A DNA stretch of 64,000 bases from Streptomyces sp. NBC_00162 (GTDB lineage: Bacteria; Actinomycetota; Actinomycetes; Streptomycetales; Streptomycetaceae). Positions 17,182-27,501 of the stretch are shown here, one piece after another (within the stretch, counting starts at the first letter, position 1; each line of letters opens with the position of its first letter). The notes below the pieces were generated by a model. The model saw only the letters and a program-made list of their open reading frames with translations. It had not been told where the DNA came from and made no database searches. The stretch spans positions 6,138,001 through 6,202,000 of the forward strand of contig NZ_CP102509.1 in NCBI RefSeq assembly GCF_024611995.1. The letters are read 5' to 3'. The translations under genes and the position numbers were made by a program.

Positions 17182-19240
17182 GCTGAAGCGGTTCGGGCGG
17201 GGGAAGCTGCCCGCGGCCGCTCTCGTCGCGCTGCTCCTGATCCCGCTGCTCTACGGAGCCCTGTACCTGTGCTCCTTCTGGGACCCGTACAAGCGCCTCG
17301 ACAAGGTGCCCGTCGCCCTCGTCAACGCCGACAAGGGCGCGAGCGTCGACGGCAAGCGCATCGACGCCGGCGGTGAGATCGCCAAGAAGCTCCACGACAG
17401 CAAGACCTTCGACTGGCGCGAGGTGAGCGCCGGCGAGGCGGCGAAGGGGCTGGAGAAGGGGACGTACTACCTGTCCCTCACCATGCCCGCCGACTTCAGC
17501 GAGAAGATCGCCTCCAGCTCCGGTGCGGACCCCACCACCGGCGCCCTCCAGGTAAAGACCAACGACGCCAACAACTACATCGTCGGCTCGATCTCGCGCA
17601 CCGTCTTCTCCGAGGTCCGCTCGGCGGCGTCGACCAACGCCTCCCGCGGGTTCCTCGACAAGATCTTCGTCAACTTCTCCGACCTGCACGACAAGACCGC
17701 CGAGGCCGCGGACGGCGCCGACAAGCTCAAGGACGGGGCCGGCAAGGCCCAGGAGGGCGCCAAGGAACTGGCCGACGGCCTCGACACGGCCGAGGAGAAG
17801 ACCGGCGAGCTCAACAGCGGCCTGAAGAAGCTGAACTCGGCCGCCGGCAAGCTGGAGACGGGCTCGAAGGACGTCGCGGACGGCACCCAGAGCCTCGCCG
17901 ACAAGGTCAACGGGGCCGCCGACAAGGCCCGCCCCTTCGTCAAGGACCCCAAGAACCTCGCGGACACCGCCGAGCTGGTCGCCGACAGCGCCAAGGTGGT
18001 CAACAACCACCTCGACACGTTCGCGGCGAAGGCCCCGGCCGCCGCATCCGCCGCCAAGAAGGCCTCCGCGGGCGCGGACGCGTACTACACCAAGCACTGC
18101 GTCACCCCCGGCCTCGAGCCGCACCTGGCCTCCTGCCCCGACCTGAAGAAGATCAAGGACGACGCGGCCGAGGCCGCCGAACTCACCGGGGACGTCAGCA
18201 CCCTGGTCAAGAACGCGAACGGCGACGTCGCCAAGCTCCGCACCCAGCTGACCGACCTGGAGAAGAAGGCCCGCGAGCTGGTCGACAAGGCCCCCCAGCT
18301 CGCAGGCGACCTCGAAGCGGCCGTCGCCAAGGTCAACGCCCTGAACACCGGCGCCCACAAGGTCGCCACCGGCATGGCCCAGCTGCACACGGGAATCGGC
18401 TCCGCCACCAACGGCTCCGGCGCCATCAAGGAGGGCGTCGGCAAGCTCGGCGACGGCGCGCACACCCTCGACGGCGGCATGTACAAGCTGGTCGACGGCA
18501 ACCGCGACCTCGCCGACGGACTGCACGAGGGCGCCGGCAAGATCCCCGACTACGACCAGCAGCAGCGCGACACCCGCACCGAGGTCATGGCCGACCCGGT
18601 CCGGCTCGCCAACCAGTCCCTGCACAAGGCGCCCAACTACGGCACCGGCTTCGCCCCGTACTTCATCCCGCTCTCCCTCTGGGTCGGCGCGATGGTCGCC
18701 TACATGATCATCGCCCCGCTGAACCGGCGGGCCCTGGCCGCCGGTGCCTCGCCCTGGCGGATCGCCCTCGCCGGCTGGCTGCCCGTGGCGGGCATCGGCG
18801 CCGCGCAGGTGAGCCTGCTCATGGCCGTGCTCCACTGGGGCCTCGGCCTGGAGATGGCCCGCCCGGCCCTCACCATCGGCTTCCTGATGCTGGTCACCGG
18901 CTGCTTCGCGGCGATCGTCCAGTGGCTCAACGCCAAGTTCGGCGCCGCCGGGCGGATCCTGGTCCTCGCCGTCCTGATGCTCCAGCTGACCTCGGCGGGC
19001 GGCACCTACCCCGTACAGACCAGCCCGGACTTCTTCAACGCCATCCACCCGTACCTGCCGATGTCGTACGTCGTCGAGAGCCTGCGCCGCCTCATCACGG
19101 GCGGCGACCTCGCCCCCGTGTGGCAGGGTTGCGCGGTCCTGGTGGCCTTCACGGCGGGCGCCCTCGCCCTCACCGCGCTCGCCGCCCGCGGCAAGCAGGT
19201 GTGGACCATGGACCGGCTGCACCCGGAACTGAGCCTGTAA
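17153..19240 (+). CDS. YhgE/Pip family membrane protein
   Basis: 695-aa membrane protein of the YhgE/Pip (phage infection protein) family, related to ABC-2 type permeases. One N-terminal transmembrane segment (about 18-38) is followed by a large external domain of about 460 residues, whose middle part (about 180-430) is full of ADGxxxLxxG-type coiled-coil repeats. Five to six transmembrane segments fill the C-terminus (about 510-680). The ATG overlaps the ATPase gene by 29 bp and has GGGGGCGG upstream. The pairing with an ATPase and a TetR regulator is typical of efflux or envelope-stress operons; the substrate is unknown. Confidence 0.88.
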   Translation: MRSPKLAALELKRFGRGKLPAAALVALLLIPLLYGALYLCSFWDPYKRLDKVPVALVNADKGASVDGKRIDAGGEIAKKLHDSKTFDWREVSAGEAAKGLEKGTYYLSLTMPADFSEKIASSSGADPTTGALQVKTNDANNYIVGSISRTVFSEVRSAASTNASRGFLDKIFVNFSDLHDKTAEAADGADKLKDGAGKAQEGAKELADGLDTAEEKTGELNSGLKKLNSAAGKLETGSKDVADGTQSLADKVNGAADKARPFVKDPKNLADTAELVADSAKVVNNHLDTFAAKAPAAASAAKKASAGADAYYTKHCVTPGLEPHLASCPDLKKIKDDAAEAAELTGDVSTLVKNANGDVAKLRTQLTDLEKKARELVDKAPQLAGDLEAAVAKVNALNTGAHKVATGMAQLHTGIGSATNGSGAIKEGVGKLGDGAHTLDGGMYKLVDGNRDLADGLHEGAGKIPDYDQQQRDTRTEVMADPVRLANQSLHKAPNYGTGFAPYFIPLSLWVGAMVAYMIIAPLNRRALAAGASPWRIALAGWLPVAGIGAAQVSLLMAVLHWGLGLEMARPALTIGFLMLVTGCFAAIVQWLNAKFGAAGRILVLAVLMLQLTSAGGTYPVQTSPDFFNAIHPYLPMSYVVESLRRLITGGDLAPVWQGCAVLVAFTAGALALTALAARGKQVWTMDRLHPELSL

Positions 19241-19254
19241 GGAGCCGGTGACCT

Positions 19255-19899
19255 GTGAGAATCAGCGCCATGGAAAGCAGCAGCACCTCCGCCGCCGTCG
19301 GCAGCCGGCGGCAGGCGACCCGCCAGAAGCTCTACGAGGCGGCCGTGACCCTCATCGCCGAGCAGGGCTTCTCCGCGACCACGGTCGAGGAGATCGCCGA
19401 GCGCGCCGGCGTGGCGAAGGGCACCGTCTACTACAACTTCGCGAGCAAGAACGACCTCTTCGAGGAGCTGCTGCGGCACGGGGTCGGGCTGCTGACCGTC
19501 TCGCTGCGGACGGCCGCCGAGGAGACGGAGGCGCGCGGCGGCAGCCGTGTCGAGGCGCTCGACGCGATGATCCGGGCCGGTCTCGTCTTCATCGACCGCT
19601 ACCCGGCCTTCACGCAGCTGTACGTCGCCGAGCTGTGGCGGACCAACCGGGCATGGCAGTCCACGCTGATGGTCGTCCGGCAGGAGGCGGTGGCCGTCGT
19701 GGAGACGGTGCTGCGGGAGGGCGTGGAGCGCGGTGAGCTGAGCGCCGAGATCGACGTACAGCTGACCGCGGCCGCGCTGGTCGGGATGGTGCTGGTGGCC
19801 GCGCTGGACTGGCAGTCCTTCCAGAGCGAGCGGTCCCTCGACGACGTGCACTCGGCGCTGTCCCTGCTGCTGCGGGGCCGGGTCAGCGGCAACCGCTGA
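19255..19899 (+). CDS. TetR/AcrR family transcriptional regulator
   Basis: 214-aa TetR-type repressor. The DNA-binding helix-turn-helix spans about residues 20-65 (TVEEIAERAGVAKGTVYYNF, then KNDLFEELL), and the C-terminal about 130 residues are the ligand-binding helical domain. GTG 19255 is preferred because AAGGAG lies about 10 nt upstream, overlapping the YhgE stop; the internal ATG 19270 has no ribosome site. As third gene of the operon it most likely binds the 28-bp palindrome at 16289 and so represses its own transcript. Confidence 0.9.
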   Translation: MRISAMESSSTSAAVGSRRQATRQKLYEAAVTLIAEQGFSATTVEEIAERAGVAKGTVYYNFASKNDLFEELLRHGVGLLTVSLRTAAEETEARGGSRVEALDAMIRAGLVFIDRYPAFTQLYVAELWRTNRAWQSTLMVVRQEAVAVVETVLREGVERGELSAEIDVQLTAAALVGMVLVAALDWQSFQSERSLDDVHSALSLLLRGRVSGNR

Positions 19900-19971
19900 C
19901 CCCCAGTCGGCGGTGCCGCCGGGGCGGCGGAGCCCGTACAACTGGTGGGGCCCGCCGCGACGGCTGAGTAT

Positions 19972-19987
19972 CCGTACCTAGGCACGG
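19972..19987. repeat. 16-bp near-palindrome with CCTAGG core
   Basis: CCGTACCTAGGCACGG matches its own reverse complement at 14 of 16 positions and is flanked by two GAGTA copies. It lies in the 315-bp gap between the TetR and transglutaminase genes. No function is assigned. Confidence 0.35.
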
Positions 19988-20049
19988 AAATGAGTACGCG
20001 CGCGGATGGGCCCCCACCTGCGCGGACGCCAGACTGGGGGCAACGGACA

Positions 20050-20103
20050 GGAGGCCCGGTCCGCACCGCAGACACGGGGCTGCGGAGCGGACCGGGTACC
20101 TCC
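20050..20103. terminator. Long hairpin between convergent TetR and transglutaminase genes
   Basis: CCCGGTCCGC (20055-20064) pairs with GCGGACCGGG (20087-20096). An inner GCAG/CTGC stem and an outer GGAGG/CCTCC stem extend it. It probably stops the TetR operon transcript, and in the other direction that of the transglutaminase operon. Confidence 0.6.
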
Positions 20104-20120
20104 TCCGTGACGCGGTACGC

Positions 20121-20161
20121 GAACGCGGCGGGGCTCGGGGGGATCGAGCCTCGCCGCGTTC
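20121..20161. terminator. Second strong hairpin between convergent operons
   Basis: A 17-bp stem, GAACGCGGCGGGGCTCG / CGAGCCTCGCCGCGTTC with one G-U-type pair, closes a 7-nt loop. It starts 54 nt beyond the stop of the transglutaminase gene on the minus strand. Together with the hairpin at 20050-20103 it forms a bidirectional tandem terminator. Confidence 0.65.
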
Positions 20162-20214
20162 GCGCGTTCGCGGGGGTCCGGGGGCGGAGCCCCCGGCAGT
20201 GGACCCGCAGTCCC

Positions 20215-22632
20215 TCAGCCGCGGCCCCGGAGGGGGATGCGCAGGCGGATGCGGGCCGACAGCGTGCTCGCGCGGTCGGCCAGGGCCGACCACCGGCGGG
20301 ACGCCGACCACGCGAGCCGGGCCGCCGAGCGGGGCAGCAGCAGGGCCCGCAGGCGGGCCAGGCGGCCGGTGCCGGACAGCAGACCCGCGCGGGCCAGCAG
20401 CACGTCGTCCGCCAGGCCCGCGTACGAGCCGGCGGCGCCCGGCGGCGCGTACAGGGCCCGCTCCAGCGCACCCGCGACCCGGTGCACCGCACCGGCGGCC
20501 TCCGCGTCCAGCCGCCCCAGGTTCACCACGCGCTCGGCCGCCCGACGCGGCGACAGCGCCTCGTCCGGGCGGACGCCCACGTCCCACGCGGCGTCGCCCA
20601 GCTCACGCCACGCCGCCGACACTTCCCCGGCGCCCAGCCGGCGGGCCCGCAGCCTGCTCCGCCACAGCAGCGGCAGCAGCGGCAGAACCAGTACCGCCAG
20701 CACCAGCCCGGCCCAGCCGAGGACCGCCGACACCGACGGCCCGCCACCACCCGACGCGTTCTGCTTCGGCGCGGCCGCACCGCACTCGCCGAGCTTCTTC
20801 AGCTCCGGCGGGCAGTCGTCCGTCTTCGACGGCGCGGCCGAGGGCTGCGTCGCCCCCTGCGAGGGCAGCGGCGCGGGCACGGACGGCTGGGCCGTCGGGG
20901 TCTGCGCGCGGGAGTAGTCCGGCACGTTGATGCCCGCCCGGGGCGTCGGCTCGAACCGCGTCCACCCGACGCCCTCGAAGTACAGCTCCGGCCAGGCGTG
21001 CGCGTCCCGCATCGACACGTTGACGCTGCCGTCCGACTGCTTCTCACCCGGGGTGAAGCCCACCGCCACCCGCGCCGGGATGCCCAGCGAACGGGACATC
21101 GCCGCCATCGAGAACGCGAAGTGGATGCAGAAGCCCTCCTTGTCGGCGAGGAACCGGGCGACCGCCTGAGGACCCGTACCCGAGGCCGTCTTCGTGTTGT
21201 AGCGGAAGCCGCCGTTCACCGCGAAGTAGTCCTGGAGCTTCACGGCCCGCGTGTAGTTGTCCTTCGCCCCCTGCGTCACCTGGCGCGCCGTGTCGGTGAC
21301 CACCGGCGGCAGGTTGTCCGGCAGCTTCGTGTACTCGGCGCGGATCGCCGGATCCGCCTCCGGCGCGTTCCGCAACTGCTGCGCCGTCGGCTTCAGCAGC
21401 AGGCTGCGTACGGAGTACTGCGCGCCCTGCACGTTCTGGAACTTGTCCTTGCCCAGCTGGTCCCCGACCAGGGTCCGCCCGGCCGGCTCGAACCGCCACT
21501 TCCCCGTGATGTCCACCGAGGTCGCCGGGTACGGCATGGGCAGGTAGCGCTGGGTGTAGGTGTCCGCCGCCGACACGTTGGTCTGCACCTCGGCCGAGAC
21601 CTGGCGGACGTCCCCGCTGAGCCCGGGCGGATTCGGCAGCCGCGCCGGGACGTCGGACAGGGACCGCCCGGAGGCCTCCCACTTGATCCCGTTGAACTCG
21701 TCCAGCGCCAGGATCCGCAGGTACTGCTCGCCCTGCTGGGGGTTGTCCGTCCGGTACTTGAGCACCACCCGGTTGTCCTGCGCGTTCAGGTTGCTCTGCA
21801 GGGAGACCAGCGGGTTCACCGCCGAGATCGTCCCGCCCACGCCGCCGTCGGACGCCTCGCCGTCGCCCTGCGCGCCCAGCAGTCCGCCGCCGAGCGCGGG
21901 CAGCGCCGCCGGCACCGCCAGCGCGAGGCCCAGGGCCATCGCGCCGATCCGCCGGCCGGTCCGCACCGGCGCCGTGAGCCGGCCGTCCTTGCCGCCGCCG
22001 AGGCCGGAGGCGGCCGAGACCCGGTCTCGCGGGGCCGCGCCGAAGACCCGGCCCCACTGGGCCAGCCGGTCCCGGCTCTCGGCCAGCAGCATCATCAGGT
22101 AGCCGCAGCCCGCCAGCAGGAAGGAGAACCAGGAGGCCTCCCCGCCGCCCGACAGGCCGGCGGCCACCGAGTACAGCGCGAGCAGCGGGAGCCCCGCCGC
22201 GGCGGCCGTCCGCAGGGTCACCGCCAGGGTGTCGACCAGCAGCCCGATCAGCAGCACCCCGGTCACCAGCAGCAGCCGGATGCCGTCCGTCTGCGGGGCC
22301 GGGATCGCGAACTCGCTCACGTCCTGCACGCCCCGCTGGAACAGCGCCCCGAAGTCCGTCACCAGGTAGGCCAGCGGCCCGTTCCCGGTCGACTCGCCCT
22401 TCCCGGCGAAGAGGACCGCGAGGACGAGCAGCGACACCAGCAGCTGCGCGGCCACGGTCAGCGACCGCGCCAGCGGCACCCGCCGGGCCCCGGCCCCCAC
22501 CGCGCTCTGCACGGCCAGCAGCAGCGCCGCCTGGAGCAGCCAGCCCGCCGATTCGACCAGGGGGACCAGCGACCACGCGGTGAGCAGCGTCGCCAGCGCC
22601 GCGAACAGCGTCACTCTCGCGCGCCCGCTCAT
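20215..22632 (-). CDS. TgpA-type membrane transglutaminase
   Basis: 805-aa membrane protein. The N-terminal about 250 residues contain roughly seven transmembrane segments. A large extracytoplasmic region carries a transglutaminase-like domain: Cys502 in GFCIHFAFS and His545 in DAHAW; FEPTP replaces the common FDPTP of the family. One further transmembrane segment near residue 650 and a C-terminal DUF4129-like helical region follow. ATG 22632 overlaps the DUF58 stop as ATGA. It is the last gene of the moxR-DUF58-transglutaminase operon; the family is widespread but its natural substrate is not known. Confidence 0.87.
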   Translation of the reverse strand: MSGRARVTLFAALATLLTAWSLVPLVESAGWLLQAALLLAVQSAVGAGARRVPLARSLTVAAQLLVSLLVLAVLFAGKGESTGNGPLAYLVTDFGALFQRGVQDVSEFAIPAPQTDGIRLLLVTGVLLIGLLVDTLAVTLRTAAAAGLPLLALYSVAAGLSGGGEASWFSFLLAGCGYLMMLLAESRDRLAQWGRVFGAAPRDRVSAASGLGGGKDGRLTAPVRTGRRIGAMALGLALAVPAALPALGGGLLGAQGDGEASDGGVGGTISAVNPLVSLQSNLNAQDNRVVLKYRTDNPQQGEQYLRILALDEFNGIKWEASGRSLSDVPARLPNPPGLSGDVRQVSAEVQTNVSAADTYTQRYLPMPYPATSVDITGKWRFEPAGRTLVGDQLGKDKFQNVQGAQYSVRSLLLKPTAQQLRNAPEADPAIRAEYTKLPDNLPPVVTDTARQVTQGAKDNYTRAVKLQDYFAVNGGFRYNTKTASGTGPQAVARFLADKEGFCIHFAFSMAAMSRSLGIPARVAVGFTPGEKQSDGSVNVSMRDAHAWPELYFEGVGWTRFEPTPRAGINVPDYSRAQTPTAQPSVPAPLPSQGATQPSAAPSKTDDCPPELKKLGECGAAAPKQNASGGGGPSVSAVLGWAGLVLAVLVLPLLPLLWRSRLRARRLGAGEVSAAWRELGDAAWDVGVRPDEALSPRRAAERVVNLGRLDAEAAGAVHRVAGALERALYAPPGAAGSYAGLADDVLLARAGLLSGTGRLARLRALLLPRSAARLAWSASRRWSALADRASTLSARIRLRIPLRGRG

Positions 22633-24016
22633 ACCCGGCCTCCAGAGGTTCCCGTACCGAACGCGGTGGTCCCGGCATGCCGCCACAGCTCGCCGAAGGC
22701 GACCCCGGGCGGGGCGGCGAGGGCCGTCCAGCCAGCGTCGCGCAGCCTGCGCAGCCGCTGTTCCACCGGGGGGAGGGCCTGGTCCCGCGCGGGCTGTCCG
22801 GACCAGGTCGCGGAGTCCAGTACGAAGGCCACCGCGCCCCCGGTGCGCTGGCGCATCGTGGCCGCCAGCTCGGTCTGTACGTCGTCAAGGTCTCCGAAGA
22901 AGGCGATGAGGAGCCCGTCACCGCCGGCTTCGCCGAAGCCGCCACCGCCACCGCCGCGCACGGCGTCGTAGGCCCGGGCGAGCCCGGTGCCGTCCGAGTG
23001 CCCGACGACCGCGAGGGTGTCCATCATCATCCCGGCGGCCTCCGCGGACTCGTGCCCGCCGGAGGTGAAGCCGCCGCCGCCCAGACCGGGCACGGAGTCC
23101 CCGGTGTCCGTGAGCAGCCGTGTCGCGTAGCCCTGTTCCAGGAGGTGGACCAGGCTGGAGGCGGCCGCGGAGACGGCCCACTCGAAGGCGGAGTCGGGAC
23201 CGGCGCCCTCGAAGGCCAGGCGCCGGGTGTCCAGCAGGACCGTGGCCCTGCTGCGCTGGGGCTGCTCCTCGCGGCGGACCATCAGCTCGCCGTAGCGGGC
23301 GGTGGAGCGCCAGTGCACCCGGCGCAGGTCGTCGCCGCGCCGGTAGCCGCGCGGGATCACGTCGTCGTCGCCGGCCAGGGCCAGCGAGCGGCGGGATCCG
23401 TCGCCGTAACCCGAGGACTCGCCGGACAGGCGCACCGGCGGCAGGGGCTCGGTGCGCGGGATGACGGTGAGGGTGTCGAAGGTGCTGAACGAGCGGGTCA
23501 GCTCGACCAGCCCGAAGGGGTCGGTCAGCCGCAGTTGGAGCGGGCCCAGCGGGTAGCGGCCGCGCAGGTCGGAGCGGACCCGGTAGGACACCTCGCGGCG
23601 GCCGCCGGGCTCGACCCGGTCCAGGACGAACCGCGGGCGCGGGCCGAGGACGTACGGCACCCGGTCCTGGAGCATCAGCAGGCCGGTGGGGAGCCGGGAG
23701 GTGTTGTCCATGCGCAGCTGCACCCGGGCCTCGGCGCCCGCGGGGACCCGCCCCGGGGTCAGCCGGCGGCTGCCGGAGACCCGGTAGCGGGTGCGGTGCA
23801 GGGCGTAGACGCAGAGCAGCGGCAGGAGGGCGAGCAGCAGTCCGACCCGGAGCAGCGCGCCCTGGCCCAGTACGTACGCGCACACGGCCGCGGCGATCCC
23901 GGCGGCCAGGAAGGAACGGCCGCGGGTGGTCAGGCCGGACAGCGACGCGCGCAGCCCGCCGCCGCCCTGGCCGTCATCGGCCCGGCCGCCGGCGCCGCTC
24001 GGGGCACCGGCGCTCA

Positions 24017-24017
<1 letters not shown>
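22629..24017 (-). CDS. DUF58 domain membrane protein
   Basis: 462-aa protein with two N-terminal transmembrane segments (about 35-75) and a C-terminal DUF58 domain, whose core RGYRRGDDLRRVHWRSTARYGELMVRREE is unmistakable (about residues 228-256). DUF58 proteins resemble von Willebrand factor A domains and pair with MoxR ATPases, presumably as substrates or adaptors for protein assembly. Its ATG shares one base with the moxR stop and its stop overlaps the transglutaminase start, so the three genes are translationally coupled. Confidence 0.9.
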
Positions 24018-25027
<1,010 letters not shown>

Positions 25028-25163
25028 CTGGTTCTCCTCGGCCCAATTCCAGGGCCGACGCCCTTGGCGCATGACCGGCCCACCCCAAACACGGACACCG
25101 GCCCCGGGGGGTTCCCGGGGGGCGTCTCCCCGCATTGTTGACGGCGTTACGGCCTTGTGTCAC

Positions 25164-25715
25164 TCAAGAGCTGGGATCGATCTCCCGCAGGAGGCCGGTG
25201 TGCACATCGAAGACGAAGCCTCGCACATCGTCCTTGTGGGGCAGGAACGGGTTGGTGCGCACCCGCTGCATGGACTGGCGGACGTCCTGGTCCACGTCCC
25301 GGAAGGCCTCCACGGCCCAGGCGGGGCGCTGGCCGACCTCGTCCTCCAGCTCGTGCCGGAAGTCCTCGGTCAGGCTTTCGAGACCACAGCCGGTGTGGTG
25401 GATGAGTATCACCGCGCGGGTGCCCAGGGCCCGCTGGCTGATGGTGAGCGAGCGGATGGTGTCGTCGGTGACCACGCCGCCCGCGTTGCGGATCGTGTGA
25501 CAGTCGCCGAGCTCCAGGCCGAGGGCGGCGTGCAGGTCGAGACGGGCGTCCATACAGGCCACGACGGCCACCTGGAGAACCGGGTGGGCGTCCATGCCGG
25601 GATCGGTGAATTCCGCGGCGTAGTGCCGGTTCGCCTCGACCAGCCGATCGGTGACGGAGCCGGCGCCGGCTGCCGGGGGTGCGGGGTCGGCGGGCAGGGG
25701 TGCGGAAGTCGTCAT
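25164..25715 (-). CDS. Beta-class carbonic anhydrase
   Basis: 183-aa beta carbonic anhydrase interconverting CO2 and bicarbonate. Zinc-site residues are visible: Cys54 with the Asp56-Arg58 dyad in ACMDARLD, and His107 and Cys110 in HHTGC. RNAGG is the conserved loop between them. ATG 25715 is preferred because the family core starts about 35 residues later; no good ribosome site is present, and ATG 25751 is an alternative. It is transcribed separately from moxR (136 bp downstream) and is divergent from rsmH. Confidence 0.87.
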   Translation of the reverse strand: MTTSAPLPADPAPPAAGAGSVTDRLVEANRHYAAEFTDPGMDAHPVLQVAVVACMDARLDLHAALGLELGDCHTIRNAGGVVTDDTIRSLTISQRALGTRAVILIHHTGCGLESLTEDFRHELEDEVGQRPAWAVEAFRDVDQDVRQSMQRVRTNPFLPHKDDVRGFVFDVHTGLLREIDPSS

Positions 25716-25890
25716 GGATACGACGGTAGTGGTCACAGCCCGTGCGGGCATCGAGTGAGGGTGGACAAAGAAGGTCAACAAGCCTTGTTGTGAGCTAACC
25801 CACAGGGGTGAGGAGGAGGCGGCCGACCGGGTGATTCGCGGCTTTTGCGGGTTCCCATGGAGCCGTCCGCACGCCGCGCGGGGCGGTTCG

Positions 25891-25918
25891 TTGACCGCGG
25901 CGACCGTTGCACTAAAGT
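25891..25918 (+). promoter_or_regulatory. Candidate vegetative promoter for the dcw cluster
   Basis: TTGACC and TAAAGT are separated by 16 bp, close to the consensus for the principal sigma factor. They lie 109 bp upstream of rsmH in the 311-bp gap that separates it from the divergent carbonic anhydrase. Nothing else gene-like is visible in that gap; no mraZ gene is present. Confidence 0.5.
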
Positions 25919-26026
25919 GACGCGAACCGGCCGGAGCCCGGCCCTGACCGGCCGCCCGGCCCCTTGGTAACACTCCGCGTGCGCGGCGCGGCGTATGCCT
26001 GCCGCGCCGTTATCTGAGAGGGCGCT

Positions 26027-26986
26027 TTGACTAGCGAGTCCCGACATGTCCCGGTGATGCTCCAGCGGTGCCTGGACCTGTTGGCCCCGGCGCTGGAGAG
26101 GCCCGGGGCCGTCGTCGTCGACTGCACCCTCGGCCTCGGCGGCCACAGCGAGGCCCTGCTGACCCGGTTCCCCGAGGCCCACCTGATCGGTCTCGACCGC
26201 GACAAGGAGGCCCTGCGGCTCTCCGGCGAGCGGCTCGCGCCCTTCGGCGACCGGGCCACCCTCGTCCACGCGATCTACGCCGACCTCGCCGAGGTCCTCG
26301 ACGGCCTGCGCATCCCGGCCGTCCAGGGCATCCTCTTCGACCTGGGCGTCTCCTCCATGCAGCTGGACGAGGCCGACCGCGGGTTCGCGTACGCGCAGGA
26401 CGCGCCGCTCGACATGCGGATGGACCAGACGACGGGCATCAGCGCCGCCGAGGTGCTCAACACCTACGCGCCGGGCGAGCTCGTCCGGATCCTGCGCCAG
26501 TACGGCGAGGAGAAGCAGGCCAAGCGGATCGTGTCCGCGGTCGTCCGGGAGCGGGAGAAGGAGCCCTTCACCAACAGCGCCCGGCTGGTCGAGCTGATCC
26601 GCGACTCCCTGCCGCAGGCCGCCAAGCGGACCGGCGGCAACCCCGCGAAGCGCACCTTCCAGGCCCTGCGCATCGAGGTCAACGGTGAGCTGTCGGGGCT
26701 GGAGCGGGCCATTCCGGCGGCGGTGGACCGGATCGCGGTCGGCGGCCGGATCGCCGTGCTCTCGTACCACTCGCTGGAGGACCGGCTCGTGAAGCAGGTC
26801 TTCGCGGCGGGCGCGACCTCGACGGCCCCGCCCGGGCTGCCGGTCGTCCCGGAGAAGTACCAGCCGAAGCTGAAGCTGCTGACACGCGGCGCGGAACTGC
26901 CGACCGAGGAGGAGATCGCCGAGAACCGGCGGGCCGCCCCGGCGAGGTTCCGCGGCGTCGAACGCATCCGGGAGGCGCGACTGTGA
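26027..26986 (+). CDS. rsmH: 16S rRNA (cytosine1402-N4)-methyltransferase RsmH
   Basis: 319-aa RsmH (MraW), methylating N4 of C1402 in 16S rRNA. Motif I is [14 protein letters not shown], followed by [11 protein letters not shown]. The family signatures [26 protein letters not shown] and [12 protein letters not shown] are intact. The start codon is TTG with GAGAGGG upstream. It is the first gene of the dcw cluster here, since the usual mraZ in front is absent. Its stop overlaps the FtsL-like gene start (GTGA). Confidence 0.95.
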   Translation: MTSESRHVPVMLQRCLDLLAPALERPGAVVVDCTLGLGGHSEALLTRFPEAHLIGLDRDKEALRLSGERLAPFGDRATLVHAIYADLAEVLDGLRIPAVQGILFDLGVSSMQLDEADRGFAYAQDAPLDMRMDQTTGISAAEVLNTYAPGELVRILRQYGEEKQAKRIVSAVVREREKEPFTNSARLVELIRDSLPQAAKRTGGNPAKRTFQALRIEVNGELSGLERAIPAAVDRIAVGGRIAVLSYHSLEDRLVKQVFAAGATSTAPPGLPVVPEKYQPKLKLLTRGAELPTEEEIAENRRAAPARFRGVERIREARL

Positions 26987-27444
26987 CCAAGGCCGGGAAG
27001 GTCGCCACGCGCCTCGGCCGGGCGATCGGCGGGCGACCCGTTCGCCCTCGGCCCCGTCCGCGTTCCGGTGGGCAGGCGGCGCGGATGCCGTTCGTGCTGC
27101 TGGTCGTGGCGCTGCTCGCCGGCGGACTGATCAGCCTGCTGCTGCTGAACTCGGCGCTGAACGCGGGCTCCTTCCAGCTGAGCAAGCTGAAGAAGGAGAC
27201 GACCGCGCTCACGGACGAGGAGCAGGCGCTGCAGCGTGACGTGGACGGGTACTCGGCCCCCGACGCGCTGCAGCGGCGAGCGCAGGAGCTGGGGCTCGTC
27301 CCGGGCGGCAGCCCGGTCTTCATCGGCCCGGACGGCAAGGTCGCCGGCACCCCGGCAGCGGCCGAACCCCCACCGGCGCCGACCCCTCCGGCCTCTGCTT
27401 CGCCCACCCCGAGCCTGGCGGGCTCGCCCACCCCTGGAAGGTGA
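26983..27444 (+). CDS. ftsL: FtsL-like septum protein
   Basis: 153-aa bitopic membrane protein in the conserved ftsL position between rsmH and ftsI. A basic N-terminus, one transmembrane segment (about 35-56), a short coiled-coil (about 62-90) and a Pro/Ala-rich external tail give the typical FtsL/DivIC-like layout. Sequence similarity within this family is low, so the name rests on position and architecture. It probably joins FtsQ and DivIC in the complex that activates FtsW/FtsI. The GTG start overlaps the rsmH stop. Confidence 0.85.
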   Translation: MTKAGKVATRLGRAIGGRPVRPRPRPRSGGQAARMPFVLLVVALLAGGLISLLLLNSALNAGSFQLSKLKKETTALTDEEQALQRDVDGYSAPDALQRRAQELGLVPGGSPVFIGPDGKVAGTPAAAEPPPAPTPPASASPTPSLAGSPTPGR

Positions 27445-27501
27445 CGTCGTGACGCGGATCCAGCCGAATCCAGCCCCGTCGGCGATTGAGGCGGTGCGCG
27501 C

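Noticed and set aside
25716..25973. Longer version of carbonic anhydrase
   Set aside because: The extra 86 residues are low-quality sequence overlapping the rsmH promoter region; the family core fits the ATG at 25715.
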